Below are positions 51,798 through 59,709 of a stretch of DNA of 59,709 nucleotides, in pieces. The notes beneath the pieces were generated by a model. It was not told the origin of the DNA. It worked only from the letters and a program-made list of their open reading frames with translations, and did not search any database. Source of the DNA: Pseudomonadota bacterium (lineage in GTDB: Bacteria > Pseudomonadota > Alphaproteobacteria > Caulobacterales > Caulobacteraceae); NCBI GenBank assembly GCA_023386645.1, contig JAEWJI010000059.1, forward strand, positions 1 through 59,709, read 5' to 3'. Each line of letters opens with the position of its first letter. The first letter of the stretch is position 1. A program made the position numbers and the translations under genes.

Positions 51798-52649
51798 ATG
51801 GCCATCGGCGTATTCGATTCCGGCGTGGGCGGGCTGACCGTCCATCGCGAACTGACCCAGCGGTTTCCCGATCGCGATTTCATCTATCTCGCCGACCAGG
51901 CCAATGCCCCCTACGGCGGCCGCGAGGGCGAGGAGATCGTCGACCTGACCCGCGCCGGCTGCGAACGGCTGTTCGAGGCTGGGGCCAGCCTGATCGTCCT
52001 GGCCTGCAACACCGCCTCGGCCATCGCGCTCCGTCGGCTGCAGCAGACCTGGGCGCCCGAGGCCCGGCGCCGGCATGGCCGGCCGCTGAACGTCCTGGGC
52101 ATCATCGTGCCGACGATCGAGGCGGCCACGGGCCTGCCCTGGACCTACGAGGCCAGCCGCGCGGGAGACAAGGTCGAGGCGATCGAGATCACCGGGGTCT
52201 TCTGCACCGCCGCCACCGCCCAGAGCCGGGTCTACGAGATCGAGATCGACAAGCGCCGCGAGGACCTGGCGGTCTTTTCCGAACCCTGTCCTGGTCTCGC
52301 CGGCCTGATCGAGCTGGGCGCCACGACCGAGGAGCTGAAGGTGGTGGTCGAGGAGCATGTCGACGCGCTCCGCCGCAAGATCGGCCGCCATCCGGACAAG
52401 GCCATCCTGGGCTGCACTCACTATGAGATCGTCGCCGACCTGTTCGCCGAGGCGCTCCCGGCGGGCACGCCCCTGATCCACCAGCCGACCGCCGTCTGCG
52501 AGGCGCTGGAGCGCTATTTCGTGAGGCACCCCGAATACGCGCTGGGCGACAGCGGCCGCCGCACCTTCCTGACCACGGGCACGCCCGGCCCGCAGTCAGA
52601 GCGAGTCTCCCGGTTCTGGGGCGCGCCGCTCACTTTCGAAGCGGCTTGA
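51798..52649 (+). CDS. murI: Glutamate racemase
   Basis: Makes D-glutamate for peptidoglycan. The 283-residue protein has FDSGVGGLTVHREL, catalytic Cys70 (LACNTASA) and Cys206 (LGCTHYEIV), and the segment YLADQANAPYGGR. Both catalytic cysteines are in the usual order. It overlaps nothing upstream; the next gene's frame opens at the stop. Confidence 0.95.
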   Translation: MAIGVFDSGVGGLTVHRELTQRFPDRDFIYLADQANAPYGGREGEEIVDLTRAGCERLFEAGASLIVLACNTASAIALRRLQQTWAPEARRRHGRPLNVLGIIVPTIEAATGLPWTYEASRAGDKVEAIEITGVFCTAATAQSRVYEIEIDKRREDLAVFSEPCPGLAGLIELGATTEELKVVVEEHVDALRRKIGRHPDKAILGCTHYEIVADLFAEALPAGTPLIHQPTAVCEALERYFVRHPEYALGDSGRRTFLTTGTPGPQSERVSRFWGAPLTFEAA

Positions 52650-52696
52650 CGCGGGGGCGGGTTCGTCGCCGAGTGCGGCGGGATGGAGGATCGCCC

Positions 52697-53248
52697 ATGA
52701 AGGCCCTGCTCGCCGCCGCCGCCACACTCGCGCTCGGGCTCCTCGCGACGCCGGCCTCAGCCGAGGTGGTCAGCCGCACCGAGGACGGTTTCATCCTGCG
52801 CTATCGGATGTCGCTGGACACCACGCCGCAAGACATCATCGGCGCCATGAGCAGGGTTGGCGAATGGTGGGACAGCGACCACACCTACAGCGGCGACGCC
52901 GGCAATATCTCGGTGGACCTGACGCCCGGCGGGTGCTGGTGCGAGGCGATGCCGGACGCCGAACCCTTCCGTCACGGCACGACGCGCGAGGTCGCCGCAG
53001 GTCATCTGCTGTTCGACGCGCCCTTCGGCCCGCTGAACGGCAAGGCTACGAAAGCCGATCTACGCGTGGAATGGCCGGCCGCCAGCCGCGGCCATGAGAT
53101 CACCTGGACCATGACGATCGAGGGGCCGGGCCTTGGCGCCCTGGCCGGTCCAGTCGACGGCGTCATGGGCGCGGGCTTCGGGCGCTTCGTCCGTTTTCTC
53201 GACACGGGAGAGCCGAGCGCCGGAGCCAGTGCGTCGGACGGCGAATGA
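52697..53248 (+). CDS. Exported SRPBCC-fold protein
   Basis: A 183-residue protein with a signal peptide (MKALLAAAATLALGLLATPA). Then a SRPBCC/START-type fold: SAEVVSRTEDGFILRYRMSL, WWDSDHTYSGDAGNISVDLT, GGCWCEAMP. The family is uncharacterised; the fold usually binds a hydrophobic ligand. The ATG at 52697 has GGAGGA at the right distance; the frame opens upstream without support. It overlaps the next gene by 4 bases (ATGA). Confidence 0.75.
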   Translation: MKALLAAAATLALGLLATPASAEVVSRTEDGFILRYRMSLDTTPQDIIGAMSRVGEWWDSDHTYSGDAGNISVDLTPGGCWCEAMPDAEPFRHGTTREVAAGHLLFDAPFGPLNGKATKADLRVEWPAASRGHEITWTMTIEGPGLGALAGPVDGVMGAGFGRFVRFLDTGEPSAGASASDGE

Positions 53249-53619
53249 CGGGCAGTCGTTCAGCGGACGCGGCCGACGCGCTGCGCGCGTTCGGCCTGAC
53301 CTATCCGGCAACCTCCCTGAAAAGTCCTTGGCCCGGCCACGCGGACCTGGCCGTGCGCGACAAGACCTTCGCCTACCTGAGTACAGGCGATCAGCCGTTC
53401 AGCCTGTCGTGCAAACTGCCGTTCAGCGGAGTCGAGGCGCTGGAACTAGAGTTCACATCACCGACCGGCTACGGCCTGGGTCGCAGCGGCTGGGTTACCG
53501 CCGCCTGGCCGGAGAATTATGACGACCCGCTGGCGCTGTTTCGCGCCTGGATTGACGAGAGTTATCGAGCGCAGGCGCCCAAGCGTCTGATCGCTCAGGC
53601 GCCTCGCTTCGAGGCTTAG
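53245..53619 (+). CDS. MmcQ/YjbR family protein
   Basis: A 124-residue cytosolic protein of the YjbR/MmcQ family: ALRAFGLTYPATSLKSPWPG, LAVRDKTFAYLS, CKLPFSGVEALELEF, and GYGLGRSGWVTAAWPEN. YjbR proteins have a DNA-binding-like double-wing fold; function is not established. Coupled to the SRPBCC gene by a 4-base overlap. Its 3' end overlaps ahpD by 4 bases, tail to tail. Confidence 0.85.
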   Translation: MTGSRSADAADALRAFGLTYPATSLKSPWPGHADLAVRDKTFAYLSTGDQPFSLSCKLPFSGVEALELEFTSPTGYGLGRSGWVTAAWPENYDDPLALFRAWIDESYRAQAPKRLIAQAPRFEA

Positions 53620-54149
53620 CCGGCCAGCGCCGTCTCGGAGGCGACGATGCGGCTGGCGGCGTGGACCACCGCGCCGATGCGCAGCGCGGTCTGCACCTGC
53701 GAGGCGCTGGCGCCGTGCTTGCGCAGTTCGTTCTCGTGGGCGTCCAGGCAGGCGCCGCAGCCGTTGATCGCCGACACCGCCGTCGACCACAGCTCGAAGT
53801 CGATCTTGTCGACTCCCGGATTGCCCAGGACGTTCATCCGCAGGCGCGCCGGCAGGGTCGTGTACTCCTGGTTCTTCATCAGATGCAGCGACCGGTAGTA
53901 GATGTTGTTCATGCCCATGATGGCGGCGGCCGACTTGGCGGCGTTGCGGGCTTCCTCGGACAGGAACGGCGCGGCCGCCGCCTCGATGGCCTTGACCACC
54001 GGCGCGACGCCGATCGCATGGGCCGAGGCCAGGAAGCAGCCCCACTTCTGCTGATCGCTCAGCACCGTTTCGTTCGAGAGCGAGGACAGGTTCAGCGAGA
54101 TGTCCTTGCCATAGGCCGGGATCAGGTCGCGCAGGGCGTCCAGGGACAT
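53616..54149 (-). CDS. ahpD: Alkyl hydroperoxidase AhpD
   Basis: A 177-residue AhpD with the active-site CxxC and following His in INGCGACLDAHENEL, the proton-relay Glu nearby, and the start MSLDALRDLIPAYGKDISLN. In mycobacteria AhpD reduces AhpC via lipoate. It follows ahpC on the same strand, but a strong hairpin lies between them. Length is usual. Confidence 0.93.
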   Translation of the reverse strand: MSLDALRDLIPAYGKDISLNLSSLSNETVLSDQQKWGCFLASAHAIGVAPVVKAIEAAAAPFLSEEARNAAKSAAAIMGMNNIYYRSLHLMKNQEYTTLPARLRMNVLGNPGVDKIDFELWSTAVSAINGCGACLDAHENELRKHGASASQVQTALRIGAVVHAASRIVASETALAG

Positions 54150-54215
54150 TCTTGGTCTCCTTCGGAGGGGCTGCCGCTCGCGCCTTGGGCGCTCGCTGCT
54201 TGAGCCCGGAGTATA

Positions 54216-54252
54216 GAAAAGAAAAGGCGGCGGCGCCGAAACGCCGCCGCCC
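54216..54252 (-). terminator. Terminator between ahpC and ahpD
   Basis: On the minus strand GGCGGCGGCG pairs with CGCCGCCGCC (54242-54251 and 54226-54235) around a 6-base loop, followed by TTTTCTTTTC. ahpD may thus be expressed less than ahpC or from its own promoter. Confidence 0.8.
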
Positions 54253-54278
54253 TCGATGATCGGACCTGCCGGTCGCCT

Positions 54279-54833
54279 TTAGGCGGCCAGGGTCTCGCCG
54301 CCCACCGGACGGTTACAGGCGCACAGCTCGTCGGTCTGCAGGGCGTCGACGACCCGCAGGGTGTCTTCCGGCGCGCGGCCGACGTTCAGGTTGGTGACGT
54401 AGACGTGCTGGATGACGTTGTGCGGATCGACCACGAAGGTGGCGCGCAGGGCGACGCCTTCTTCCTCGTCCATCACGCCCAGCGCGCGGGCCAGCTTGCC
54501 GCCGTTGTCCGCGAACTGCCAGATCGGCAGCTTGTTCAGGTCGGCGTGGTCACGACGCCAGGCCAGCTTGGTGAACTCGTTGTCGGTCGAGCCGCCCAGA
54601 ACCACGGTGTCGCGGTCCTCGAAATCCTTGCCCAGCTTGGCGAAGGCGGCGATCTCGGTCGGGCAGACGAAGGTGAAGTCCTTCGGATAGAAGAAGATGA
54701 CCTTCCACTTGCCGGGGAAGCTCTCATTGGTGACCGGCTCGAAGGCCGAGACGCCGTTTTCCTCATGGGCGTTGAAGCCGGGCTTCACGCCGATGATCTT
54801 GAAGTCAGGCAGTTTTTGACCGACGCCGAGCAT
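54279..54833 (-). CDS. ahpC: Peroxiredoxin AhpC
   Basis: A 184-residue two-Cys peroxiredoxin. The peroxidatic Cys is in FYPKDFTFVCPTEIAAF and the C-terminal resolving region has ELCACNRP. The start MLGVGQKLPDFKIIG is the AhpC/Prx N-terminus. Reduces hydrogen peroxide and alkyl peroxides; AhpD is the likely partner since no ahpF is seen. It is divergent from katG with an OxyR-type site between. Confidence 0.95.
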   Translation of the reverse strand: MLGVGQKLPDFKIIGVKPGFNAHEENGVSAFEPVTNESFPGKWKVIFFYPKDFTFVCPTEIAAFAKLGKDFEDRDTVVLGGSTDNEFTKLAWRRDHADLNKLPIWQFADNGGKLARALGVMDEEEGVALRATFVVDPHNVIQHVYVTNLNVGRAPEDTLRVVDALQTDELCACNRPVGGETLAA

Positions 54834-54949
54834 CGCTTTCTCCGTTCGATGGATGGTGGATCGAGGCGGGCTGGGAACAGCGCCGCCCGGTGATGCTGCA
54901 AATGCGCTGCTGCGAGTGCGAAGTCAAATCGATCATTTCGCACCTGCAA

Positions 54950-54989
54950 ATAAACTCCGTCTATGATGCGGAAACCGCTCAGCTATAAT
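54950..54989. promoter_or_regulatory. OxyR-type operator and katG -10 element in the ahpC-katG intergenic region
   Basis: The OxyR pattern ATAG-N7-CTAT, N7, ATAG-N7-CTAT is matched in spacing: ATAA-N7-CTAT (54950-54964), 7 bases, then AAAC-N7-CTAT (54972-54986). Both CTAT boxes are perfect and 22 bases apart. On the minus strand both ATAG boxes are exact. TATAAT (54984-54989), a consensus -10 for katG with no good -35, overlaps the last box. Confidence 0.65.
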
Positions 54990-55080
54990 CCTGGTTGTTG
55001 CAGGCCAGAGACTTTATCGATTTTCCTTTGCTCCCAACCTCGGCCTAGCCTTCGCAATCAGCGGTACGGAGGAGAGAGTC

Positions 55081-57333
55081 ATGGACGGAGAGAACACGGG
55101 CAGCCCGCTCAGCGACCCGAGCAAGAAGCCTGCGGCCCTGCGAGCGCTGTTGGGTCGGACCAACCGCGACTGGTGGCCTAACCACCTCTCGGTCGACATC
55201 CTGCATCAGCAGGGCAAGACCGGCGACCCGATGGGCGACGGCTTTGACTATGCCGAGGCCTTCCAGAAGCTCGACTATCAGGCGGTCAAGCGCGACCTCC
55301 ACGCCCTGATGACCGACAGCCAGCCCTGGTGGCCGGCGGACTACGGCCACTACGGGCCCTTCTTCATCCGGATGGCCTGGCACTCGGCCGGCACCTATCG
55401 CACCGGCGACGGGCGCGGCGGCGCGGGCTCGGGCCAGCAGCGCTTCGCCCCGCTGAATTCCTGGCCGGACAACGCGAACCTGGACAAGGCGCGGCGCCTG
55501 CTCTGGCCGATCAAGCAGAAGTACGGCGCGAACCTGTCGTGGGCCGATCTGATGATCCTGGCCGGCAATGTCGCGATCGAGAGCATGGGCGGACCGGTGT
55601 TCGGCTTCGGCGGCGGCCGGGCCGACGTCTGGGAGCCGGAGAAGGACGTCTACTGGGGCACAGAAGAGTTCTGGGTCGGGCAGGAGGGCAACGAGACCCG
55701 CATCCAGCCTGACAAGGAGATGGCGCTCGAGGAACCCCTGGCCGCCATCCAGATGGGCCTCATCTACGTGAACCCCGAAGGTCCGGGCGGCCATCCCGAC
55801 GCCCTGCAGTCGGCCCGTGACATCCGCGAGACCTTCGCTCGCATGGGTATGAACGATGAGGAGACCTGCGCCCTCACGGTCGGCGGCCATACCTTCGGCA
55901 AGGCCCACGGCGCCGGCGACGCCAAGAAGATCGGCGCCGAACCGGAGGGCGCCGACATCGCCCAGCAGGGCCTCGGCTGGCAGTCGGGTCATGAAAGCGG
56001 GATCGCCGAACATACCATCACCTCCGGGATCGAGGGTGCCTGGACGCCCACGCCGATCACCTGGGACATGACCTACTTCGACATGCTGCTGGACCACGAG
56101 TACGAGCTGGTCCGCTCCCCTGCGGGGGCCAAGCAGTGGCAGCCGGTCGGCAATCCGGCCGAGACCCTGGCGCCGGACGCCCACATCCCCGGCAAGCGGG
56201 TGCCGACGATGATGACCACCGCCGACATGGCGATGAAGGTCGATCCGAAATACCGCGCCGTGATGGAGAGGTTCCGAGCCGACCCGGCGTATTTCGCCGA
56301 CGCCTTCGCCCGGGCCTGGTTCAAACTGACCCACCGCGACATGGGGCCCAAGGTCCGCTACCTCGGACCCGAGGTCCCGGCCGAGGACCTGATCTGGCAG
56401 GATCCGATCCCCGACCAGCAGGGCCCGGTCATCGACGCCGACGACATCGCCGCGCTGAAGGAGCAGATCGCGGCCTCCAGCCTGACTGTGGCTGAGCTGG
56501 TCAGGACGGCATGGGCGGCGGCGGCGACCTATCGCGGCTCGGATCACCGAGGCGGCGCCAACGGCGGCCGCATCCGACTGGAGCCGCAGCGGTCCTGGGA
56601 GGTCAACGAGCCCCAGAAACTGGCCCGCGTCCTGGAGGTCTATCAGGCGATCAAGGACGACTTCGACGGCGAGAAGATCGTGTCGATCGCGGACCTGGTC
56701 GTACTCGGCGGTTCCGTCGGGATCGAGAAGGCCGCGCGCGCCGCCGGCCGGGAGATCACCGTCCCCTTCACTCCGGGCCGCACCGACGCCGGCCAGGACC
56801 AGACCGACGTCGAGGGCTTCAAGGTGCTGGAGCCCCGGGCCGACGGCTTCCGCAACTACCTGCAGGTGCGGTTCAACGTGCCGACGGAGGAGCTGCTGGT
56901 CGACCGCGCCCAACTGATGGGCCTGTCGGCCCCGCAGATGACGGTCCTGGTCGGCGGGCTTCGGGTCCTGGGCGCGAACCACGGCGACAGCCCGCATGGG
57001 GTCCTGACCGACCGCAAGGGCCAGCTGACCAACGACTTCTTCGTCAACCTGCTGGACATGGGCACGGCCTGGAAGGAAGTCGACGACCGGGGCGACGAGG
57101 TCTTCGTCGGAACCTGCCGCCGGACCGATGAAGAGAAATGGACCGCGACCCGCACCGATCTGGTGTTCGGCTCCAACTCGCAGCTGCGGGCCCTTTCGGA
57201 GGTCTACGCCTCCGCCGACGCCGGCGAGAAGTTCGTCAAGGACTTCGTCGCCGCCTGGGTTCAGGTGATGGAGAGCGACCGCTACGACCTGAAGCGCACC
57301 CGGCTGAAGGCCAAGGAGGCCGGCTTCGCCTGA
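55081..57333 (+). CDS. katG: Catalase-peroxidase
   Basis: Haem enzyme that removes hydrogen peroxide. The 750-residue protein has the distal Trp100-His101 (RMAWHSAGTYR), Tyr229 (LIYVNPEGP) and Met255 (ARMGMND), the three residues that form the Met-Tyr-Trp adduct, and the proximal His in VGGHTFGKAHG. Both halves of the duplicated peroxidase fold are present (the second at about 430-740). ATG with GGAGGAG upstream. oxyR follows on the same strand 80 bases later. Confidence 0.97.
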   Translation: MDGENTGSPLSDPSKKPAALRALLGRTNRDWWPNHLSVDILHQQGKTGDPMGDGFDYAEAFQKLDYQAVKRDLHALMTDSQPWWPADYGHYGPFFIRMAWHSAGTYRTGDGRGGAGSGQQRFAPLNSWPDNANLDKARRLLWPIKQKYGANLSWADLMILAGNVAIESMGGPVFGFGGGRADVWEPEKDVYWGTEEFWVGQEGNETRIQPDKEMALEEPLAAIQMGLIYVNPEGPGGHPDALQSARDIRETFARMGMNDEETCALTVGGHTFGKAHGAGDAKKIGAEPEGADIAQQGLGWQSGHESGIAEHTITSGIEGAWTPTPITWDMTYFDMLLDHEYELVRSPAGAKQWQPVGNPAETLAPDAHIPGKRVPTMMTTADMAMKVDPKYRAVMERFRADPAYFADAFARAWFKLTHRDMGPKVRYLGPEVPAEDLIWQDPIPDQQGPVIDADDIAALKEQIAASSLTVAELVRTAWAAAATYRGSDHRGGANGGRIRLEPQRSWEVNEPQKLARVLEVYQAIKDDFDGEKIVSIADLVVLGGSVGIEKAARAAGREITVPFTPGRTDAGQDQTDVEGFKVLEPRADGFRNYLQVRFNVPTEELLVDRAQLMGLSAPQMTVLVGGLRVLGANHGDSPHGVLTDRKGQLTNDFFVNLLDMGTAWKEVDDRGDEVFVGTCRRTDEEKWTATRTDLVFGSNSQLRALSEVYASADAGEKFVKDFVAAWVQVMESDRYDLKRTRLKAKEAGFA

Positions 57334-57413
57334 GGCCCGCCCATGTCCCCCGCTCGCTCGGGCGGGGGAGATGGCGCCGTCTCTTCTCTTCCCTTCGCCG
57401 CGAGGGAGCGCCT

Positions 57414-58313
57414 ATGTCCGGGCCCATGCTCCCGACCCTGCGCCAGCTCCAGTATCTCAAGCTCCTGGCCGAGCACCGCTCCTTCTCGCGCGCGGCGGAG
57501 GCGGCCCACGTCAGCCAGCCCGCCCTGTCCGCCGGGGTGCAGGAGCTGGAGAAGATCCTCGGCGGTCCTGTGGTCGAGCGCACCCGCGGCGCCATCCAGC
57601 TGACGCCCATCGGGGCCGAGGCGGTGAAGCGCGCCGAGGATGTCCTGTCCCGGGCCGAAGACCTGGTCGAAGCGGCGCGCAACGCCGGCCGGCCCCTGTC
57701 GGGACGGCTGAGGCTGGGCGTCATTCCGACGGTCGCGCCCTTCCTGCTCCCACGATCCCTGCCTGGGTTGAAGGCGCGCTATCCCGGGTTGAAGCTGTTC
57801 ATCCGCGAGGATTTGACGCCTCGACTCATCACGGGGCTCAAGGCGGGCCAGCTCGACTGCGCCGTGATCGCCCTGCCGTACCAGGCGACGGGGATCGCTC
57901 ACGCCCGTATCGGCGACGACGAAATCCTGGCCGTGGCGCCGTCCGATCACCCCCTGGCGGGCGACACTCCAATCCGGCCTGGAGAACTGAAAGCCGACGA
58001 CCTGATCCTGCTCGAGGACGGCCACTGTCTGCGCGATCAGGCCCTGGCGGCCGTGGATATCGAGGCGCCGCGCGGCGAAGACGTGTTCGCCGCCACCAGT
58101 CTGCACACCTTGGTCCAGATGGTGTCCTCGGGCCTGGGCGTTAGTTTCCTGCCCCAGATGGCGGTCAGCGCCGGCCTAGCCGACGCGCCCGGCGTTGTCG
58201 TCCGCCCGTTCGCCGCCGAGGCTCCGCGTCGGGAGATCGTGGTCGCCTGGCGCTCCGGCTCCAGCCGCGAGGCGGACGCCCGGCTGCTGGCCGAGGCCCT
58301 GCGCCTGGACTGA
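57414..58313 (+). CDS. oxyR: LysR-family peroxide regulator OxyR with one of the two redox cysteines missing
   Basis: A 299-residue LysR regulator. The helix-turn-helix is in RQLQYLKLLAEHRSFSRAAE and VSQPALSAGVQELE. The OxyR hallmark EDGHCLRDQAL gives Cys205, the position of E. coli Cys199. Where E. coli has Cys208, nine residues on, this protein has Val214 (the spacing to the following ATS is unchanged). So it cannot form the usual disulfide with that partner. ATG at 57414 with GGGAG upstream; an ATG at 57426 is possible. Gene order katG-oxyR and the divergent ahpC site make a self-contained peroxide regulon. Confidence 0.9.
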   Translation: MSGPMLPTLRQLQYLKLLAEHRSFSRAAEAAHVSQPALSAGVQELEKILGGPVVERTRGAIQLTPIGAEAVKRAEDVLSRAEDLVEAARNAGRPLSGRLRLGVIPTVAPFLLPRSLPGLKARYPGLKLFIREDLTPRLITGLKAGQLDCAVIALPYQATGIAHARIGDDEILAVAPSDHPLAGDTPIRPGELKADDLILLEDGHCLRDQALAAVDIEAPRGEDVFAATSLHTLVQMVSSGLGVSFLPQMAVSAGLADAPGVVVRPFAAEAPRREIVVAWRSGSSREADARLLAEALRLD

Positions 58314-58390
58314 AGCTCCAGCTTCGCCGTTCAGGCGGCGTTCAGCACGGCCACGCTTGAAACGCCCGAACGTTGTTTTCAGGATATCCC

Positions 58391-58912
58391 ATGAAGCCCC
58401 TCGCCGCCGCCGCCTCCGCCGCCCTCCTGCTCGCCGCCTGCGCGCCGGTGATCTCAGGCAGCGAACCCGTCTTCCTGCCGCGGGCCCTGGCCGACGCCGC
58501 CCGGGTCGGGACCATCACTCTGTCGACTGGCTGGGTCAGGACCGAGGACGATTTCGGCGACACCTTCGTCGAGGAGGTTCGCGAAGAGCTGTCCCGTTGC
58601 GCCACCGGCTCCCACGCGCTCGACCTACGCCTGCATGTCGACGAAGTCCGGCGTGCGGGCCGGGTGCAAACCGTGCTGACCGGGGAGGGGATGCACTCTG
58701 TCGCGGCCGTGGCCGAGTTCGTCGAGCCGGCGACTGGCGAGGTGGTCGGGCGCTTTCCGCTGGAGGTCGGAACCCAGGCGGGCGGCCGCGTGGCGGGCCT
58801 GCTCGGCGACCGCCAGATGATGGTGTCAGAGGAGTTCGGCCGCGCTCTCTGTCTCGAAGCTTTCGGCCGCAATCCGCGCGGCCCGTCGATCACCCGCGCG
58901 ACACGGGGGTGA
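58391..58912 (+). CDS. Putative lipoprotein, unknown family
   Basis: A 173-residue lipoprotein: signal MKPLAAAASAALLLAAC with lipobox Cys17. The mature part has VRTEDDFGDTFVEEVREELS, LDLRLHVDEVRR and EFVEPATGEVVGRFPLEVG, an alpha/beta layout reminiscent of DUF4410-type lipoproteins, but no firm family. The ATG at 58391 has AGGA 6 bases upstream and starts the signal; the frame opens a little earlier (58373). Convergent with rplS. Confidence 0.65.
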   Translation: MKPLAAAASAALLLAACAPVISGSEPVFLPRALADAARVGTITLSTGWVRTEDDFGDTFVEEVREELSRCATGSHALDLRLHVDEVRRAGRVQTVLTGEGMHSVAAVAEFVEPATGEVVGRFPLEVGTQAGGRVAGLLGDRQMMVSEEFGRALCLEAFGRNPRGPSITRATRG

Positions 58913-58942
58913 TCGACGGATCGCCGGCGCGAGAAGGCTGGA

Positions 58943-59368
58943 TCAGCCCTCGTCGGCGGGGGATTCGGCCTTGCCGGTTTCGGGCACGACCACGCCCTTG
59001 GGCGCGCGGGCGGTCTGGCGCTCGGCGATCCGGGCCGACTTGCCGCGACGGTCGCGCAGATAATAGAGCTTGGCGCGACGCACGACGCCGCGACGCTTGA
59101 CCTCGATGCTCTCGATGTTCGGCGACAGGATCGGGAACTTGCGCTCCACGCCCTCGCCGAAGGAGATCTTGCGGACGGTGAAGGTCTCGTTCACGCCCCC
59201 GCCGTCACGGGCGATGCAGACGCCTTCAAAGGCCTGAACGCGCTCGCGCTCGCCTTCCTTGATCTTGACCATGACGCGCAGGGTGTCGCCGGGCTGGAAG
59301 TCCGGGATCTCGCGGTTGGCGAGCAGGCGGGCCTTTTCTTCGGCAGCGAGCTGCTGAACGATATTCAT
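58943..59368 (-). CDS. rplS: 50S ribosomal protein L19
   Basis: A 141-residue protein with the L19 signature: IVQQLAAEEKARLLANREIP, FQPGDTLRVMVKI, RVQAFEGVCIARDGGGVNE and FPILSPNIESIEVKRRGVVR, then a tail ending ESPADEG. The first ATG (59374) overlaps the trmD stop but lies too close to GAGGAG; the ATG at 59368 has GAGGAG 7 bases before it and is preferred. Part of a trmD-rplS unit. Confidence 0.95.
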   Translation of the reverse strand: MNIVQQLAAEEKARLLANREIPDFQPGDTLRVMVKIKEGERERVQAFEGVCIARDGGGVNETFTVRKISFGEGVERKFPILSPNIESIEVKRRGVVRRAKLYYLRDRRGKSARIAERQTARAPKGVVVPETGKAESPADEG

Positions 59369-59370
59369 CT

Positions 59371-59709
59371 TCATTCTCCTCGGGCTTTTTCGCCCTTTAG
59401 CTGTGAGTTGGCGGAATAGGCGGCCCAGAGATCCGGGCGCCGCTCCCGCGTGGTCGTCTCCCGCTGCTCCTGGCGCCAGCGCGCGACCTTTTTATGGTCG
59501 CCCGACAGCAGAACCTCGGGAATATCCAGCCCCTCGAACGTCCGCGGTCGCGTGTACTGCGGATGCTCCAGAAGGCCGTCCTCGAAGCTCTCCGAACTCA
59601 GGCTCTCGGCCTGGCCCAGCACCCCGGGGATCAGTCGTACGCACGCCTCGATCGCGACCATCGCCGCCGCCTCGCCGCCGGCGAGGACCGCGTCTCCGAC
59701 CGAGACCTC
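59371..59709 (-). CDS. trmD: tRNA (guanine37-N1)-methyltransferase TrmD, C-terminal part (5' end outside window)
   Basis: The frame is open to the window end. It has the SAM-site segment VGDAVLAGGEAAAMVAIEA, then VRLIPGVLGQAESLSSESF, the YTRPRTFEGLDIPEVLLSGDH region and a final RRPDLWAAY, the normal TrmD C-terminal domain. TrmD methylates G37 of tRNAs to prevent +1 frameshifting. Its stop overlaps the first rplS ATG; a GAGGAG site within its last codons serves rplS. Confidence 0.92.
   Translation of the reverse strand, partial: EVSVGDAVLAGGEAAAMVAIEACVRLIPGVLGQAESLSSESFEDGLLEHPQYTRPRTFEGLDIPEVLLSGDHKKVARWRQEQRETTTRERRPDLWAAYSANSQLKGEKARGE

Noticed and set aside
57352..57376. CCCCCGC...GCGGGGG hairpin between katG and oxyR, resembling half of the intergenic repeat
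   Set aside because: A stem is possible but there is no T-run and only a short likeness to the repeat; not enough for a terminator or repeat call.

Overview
The window is GC-rich, gene-dense chromosomal DNA of an alphaproteobacterium, most likely Caulobacterales and close to Brevundimonas (inferred from gene content and composition, not from a database search). Pointers are the separate infC and rpmI-rplT units, the fabA-fabB-fabI cluster, an S16 protein with an Ala/Glu-rich tail, the ATP-cone-less NrdA, the KTSC and DUF3597 proteins, tandem pentapeptide-repeat proteins and the katG-oxyR locus. No phage, transposase, integrase, CRISPR array, rRNA or tRNA was seen. It is mostly core genome, and no obvious large new system stands out. 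The points of interest are regulatory sites, odd paralogues and small broken genes.

Region by region: 1-4.7 kb holds sugar and sugar-nucleotide genes (glmS 3' end, galU, a UDP-sulfoquinovose-synthase-like gene overlapping an SDR epimerase). 4.8-8.2 kb (minus) has a membrane protein, an alpha/beta hydrolase and two methyltransferase-fold proteins with export signals. 8.3-9 kb is a heat-shock unit: sigma-32-like promoter, hairpin over the ribosome binding site, hsp20 and a strong terminator. 9-11.5 kb (minus) is a pair of overlapping pentapeptide-repeat proteins. 11.6-14.6 kb has a RibD-type deaminase, gpmA and a phosphohexomutase. 14.6-16.9 kb has an intergenic repeat, paired NrdR-box-like sites and nrdA. 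17-22.8 kb has envelope genes (LpxR-like barrel, CorA, CHAP protein, acyltransferase) and a solitary cytosine-5 methyltransferase. 22.8-28.7 kb has the ydbH-ynbE-ydbL operon and an M23 peptidase. 28.7-36.7 kb has GT9, infC with an apparent ATT start, rpmI-rplT, and pheS-[unknown]-pheT. 36.7-45.3 kb has metabolic and transport genes, a second copy of the intergenic repeat and fabA-fabB-fabI. 45.3-49 kb has a KTSC gene with a partial-duplication remnant, DUF3597, rimM, rpsP and ffh. 49.2-53.6 kb has a frameshifted mini-protein, an M3 peptidase, murI and two small conserved genes. 53.6-58.3 kb is an oxidative-stress island (ahpD, ahpC, divergent katG-oxyR with a well-spaced OxyR-type site). The end carries rplS and the 3' part of trmD.

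Links between genes: the phosphohexomutase and GalU can supply UDP-glucose, the substrate of the SqdB-like enzyme. AhpC, AhpD, KatG and OxyR form a peroxide response. FabA, FabB and FabI form the anaerobic unsaturated fatty-acid branch. YdbH, YnbE and YdbL act between inner and outer membrane. ffh-rpsP-rimM and trmD-rplS, often one operon in bacteria, are split here by about 9.6 kb.
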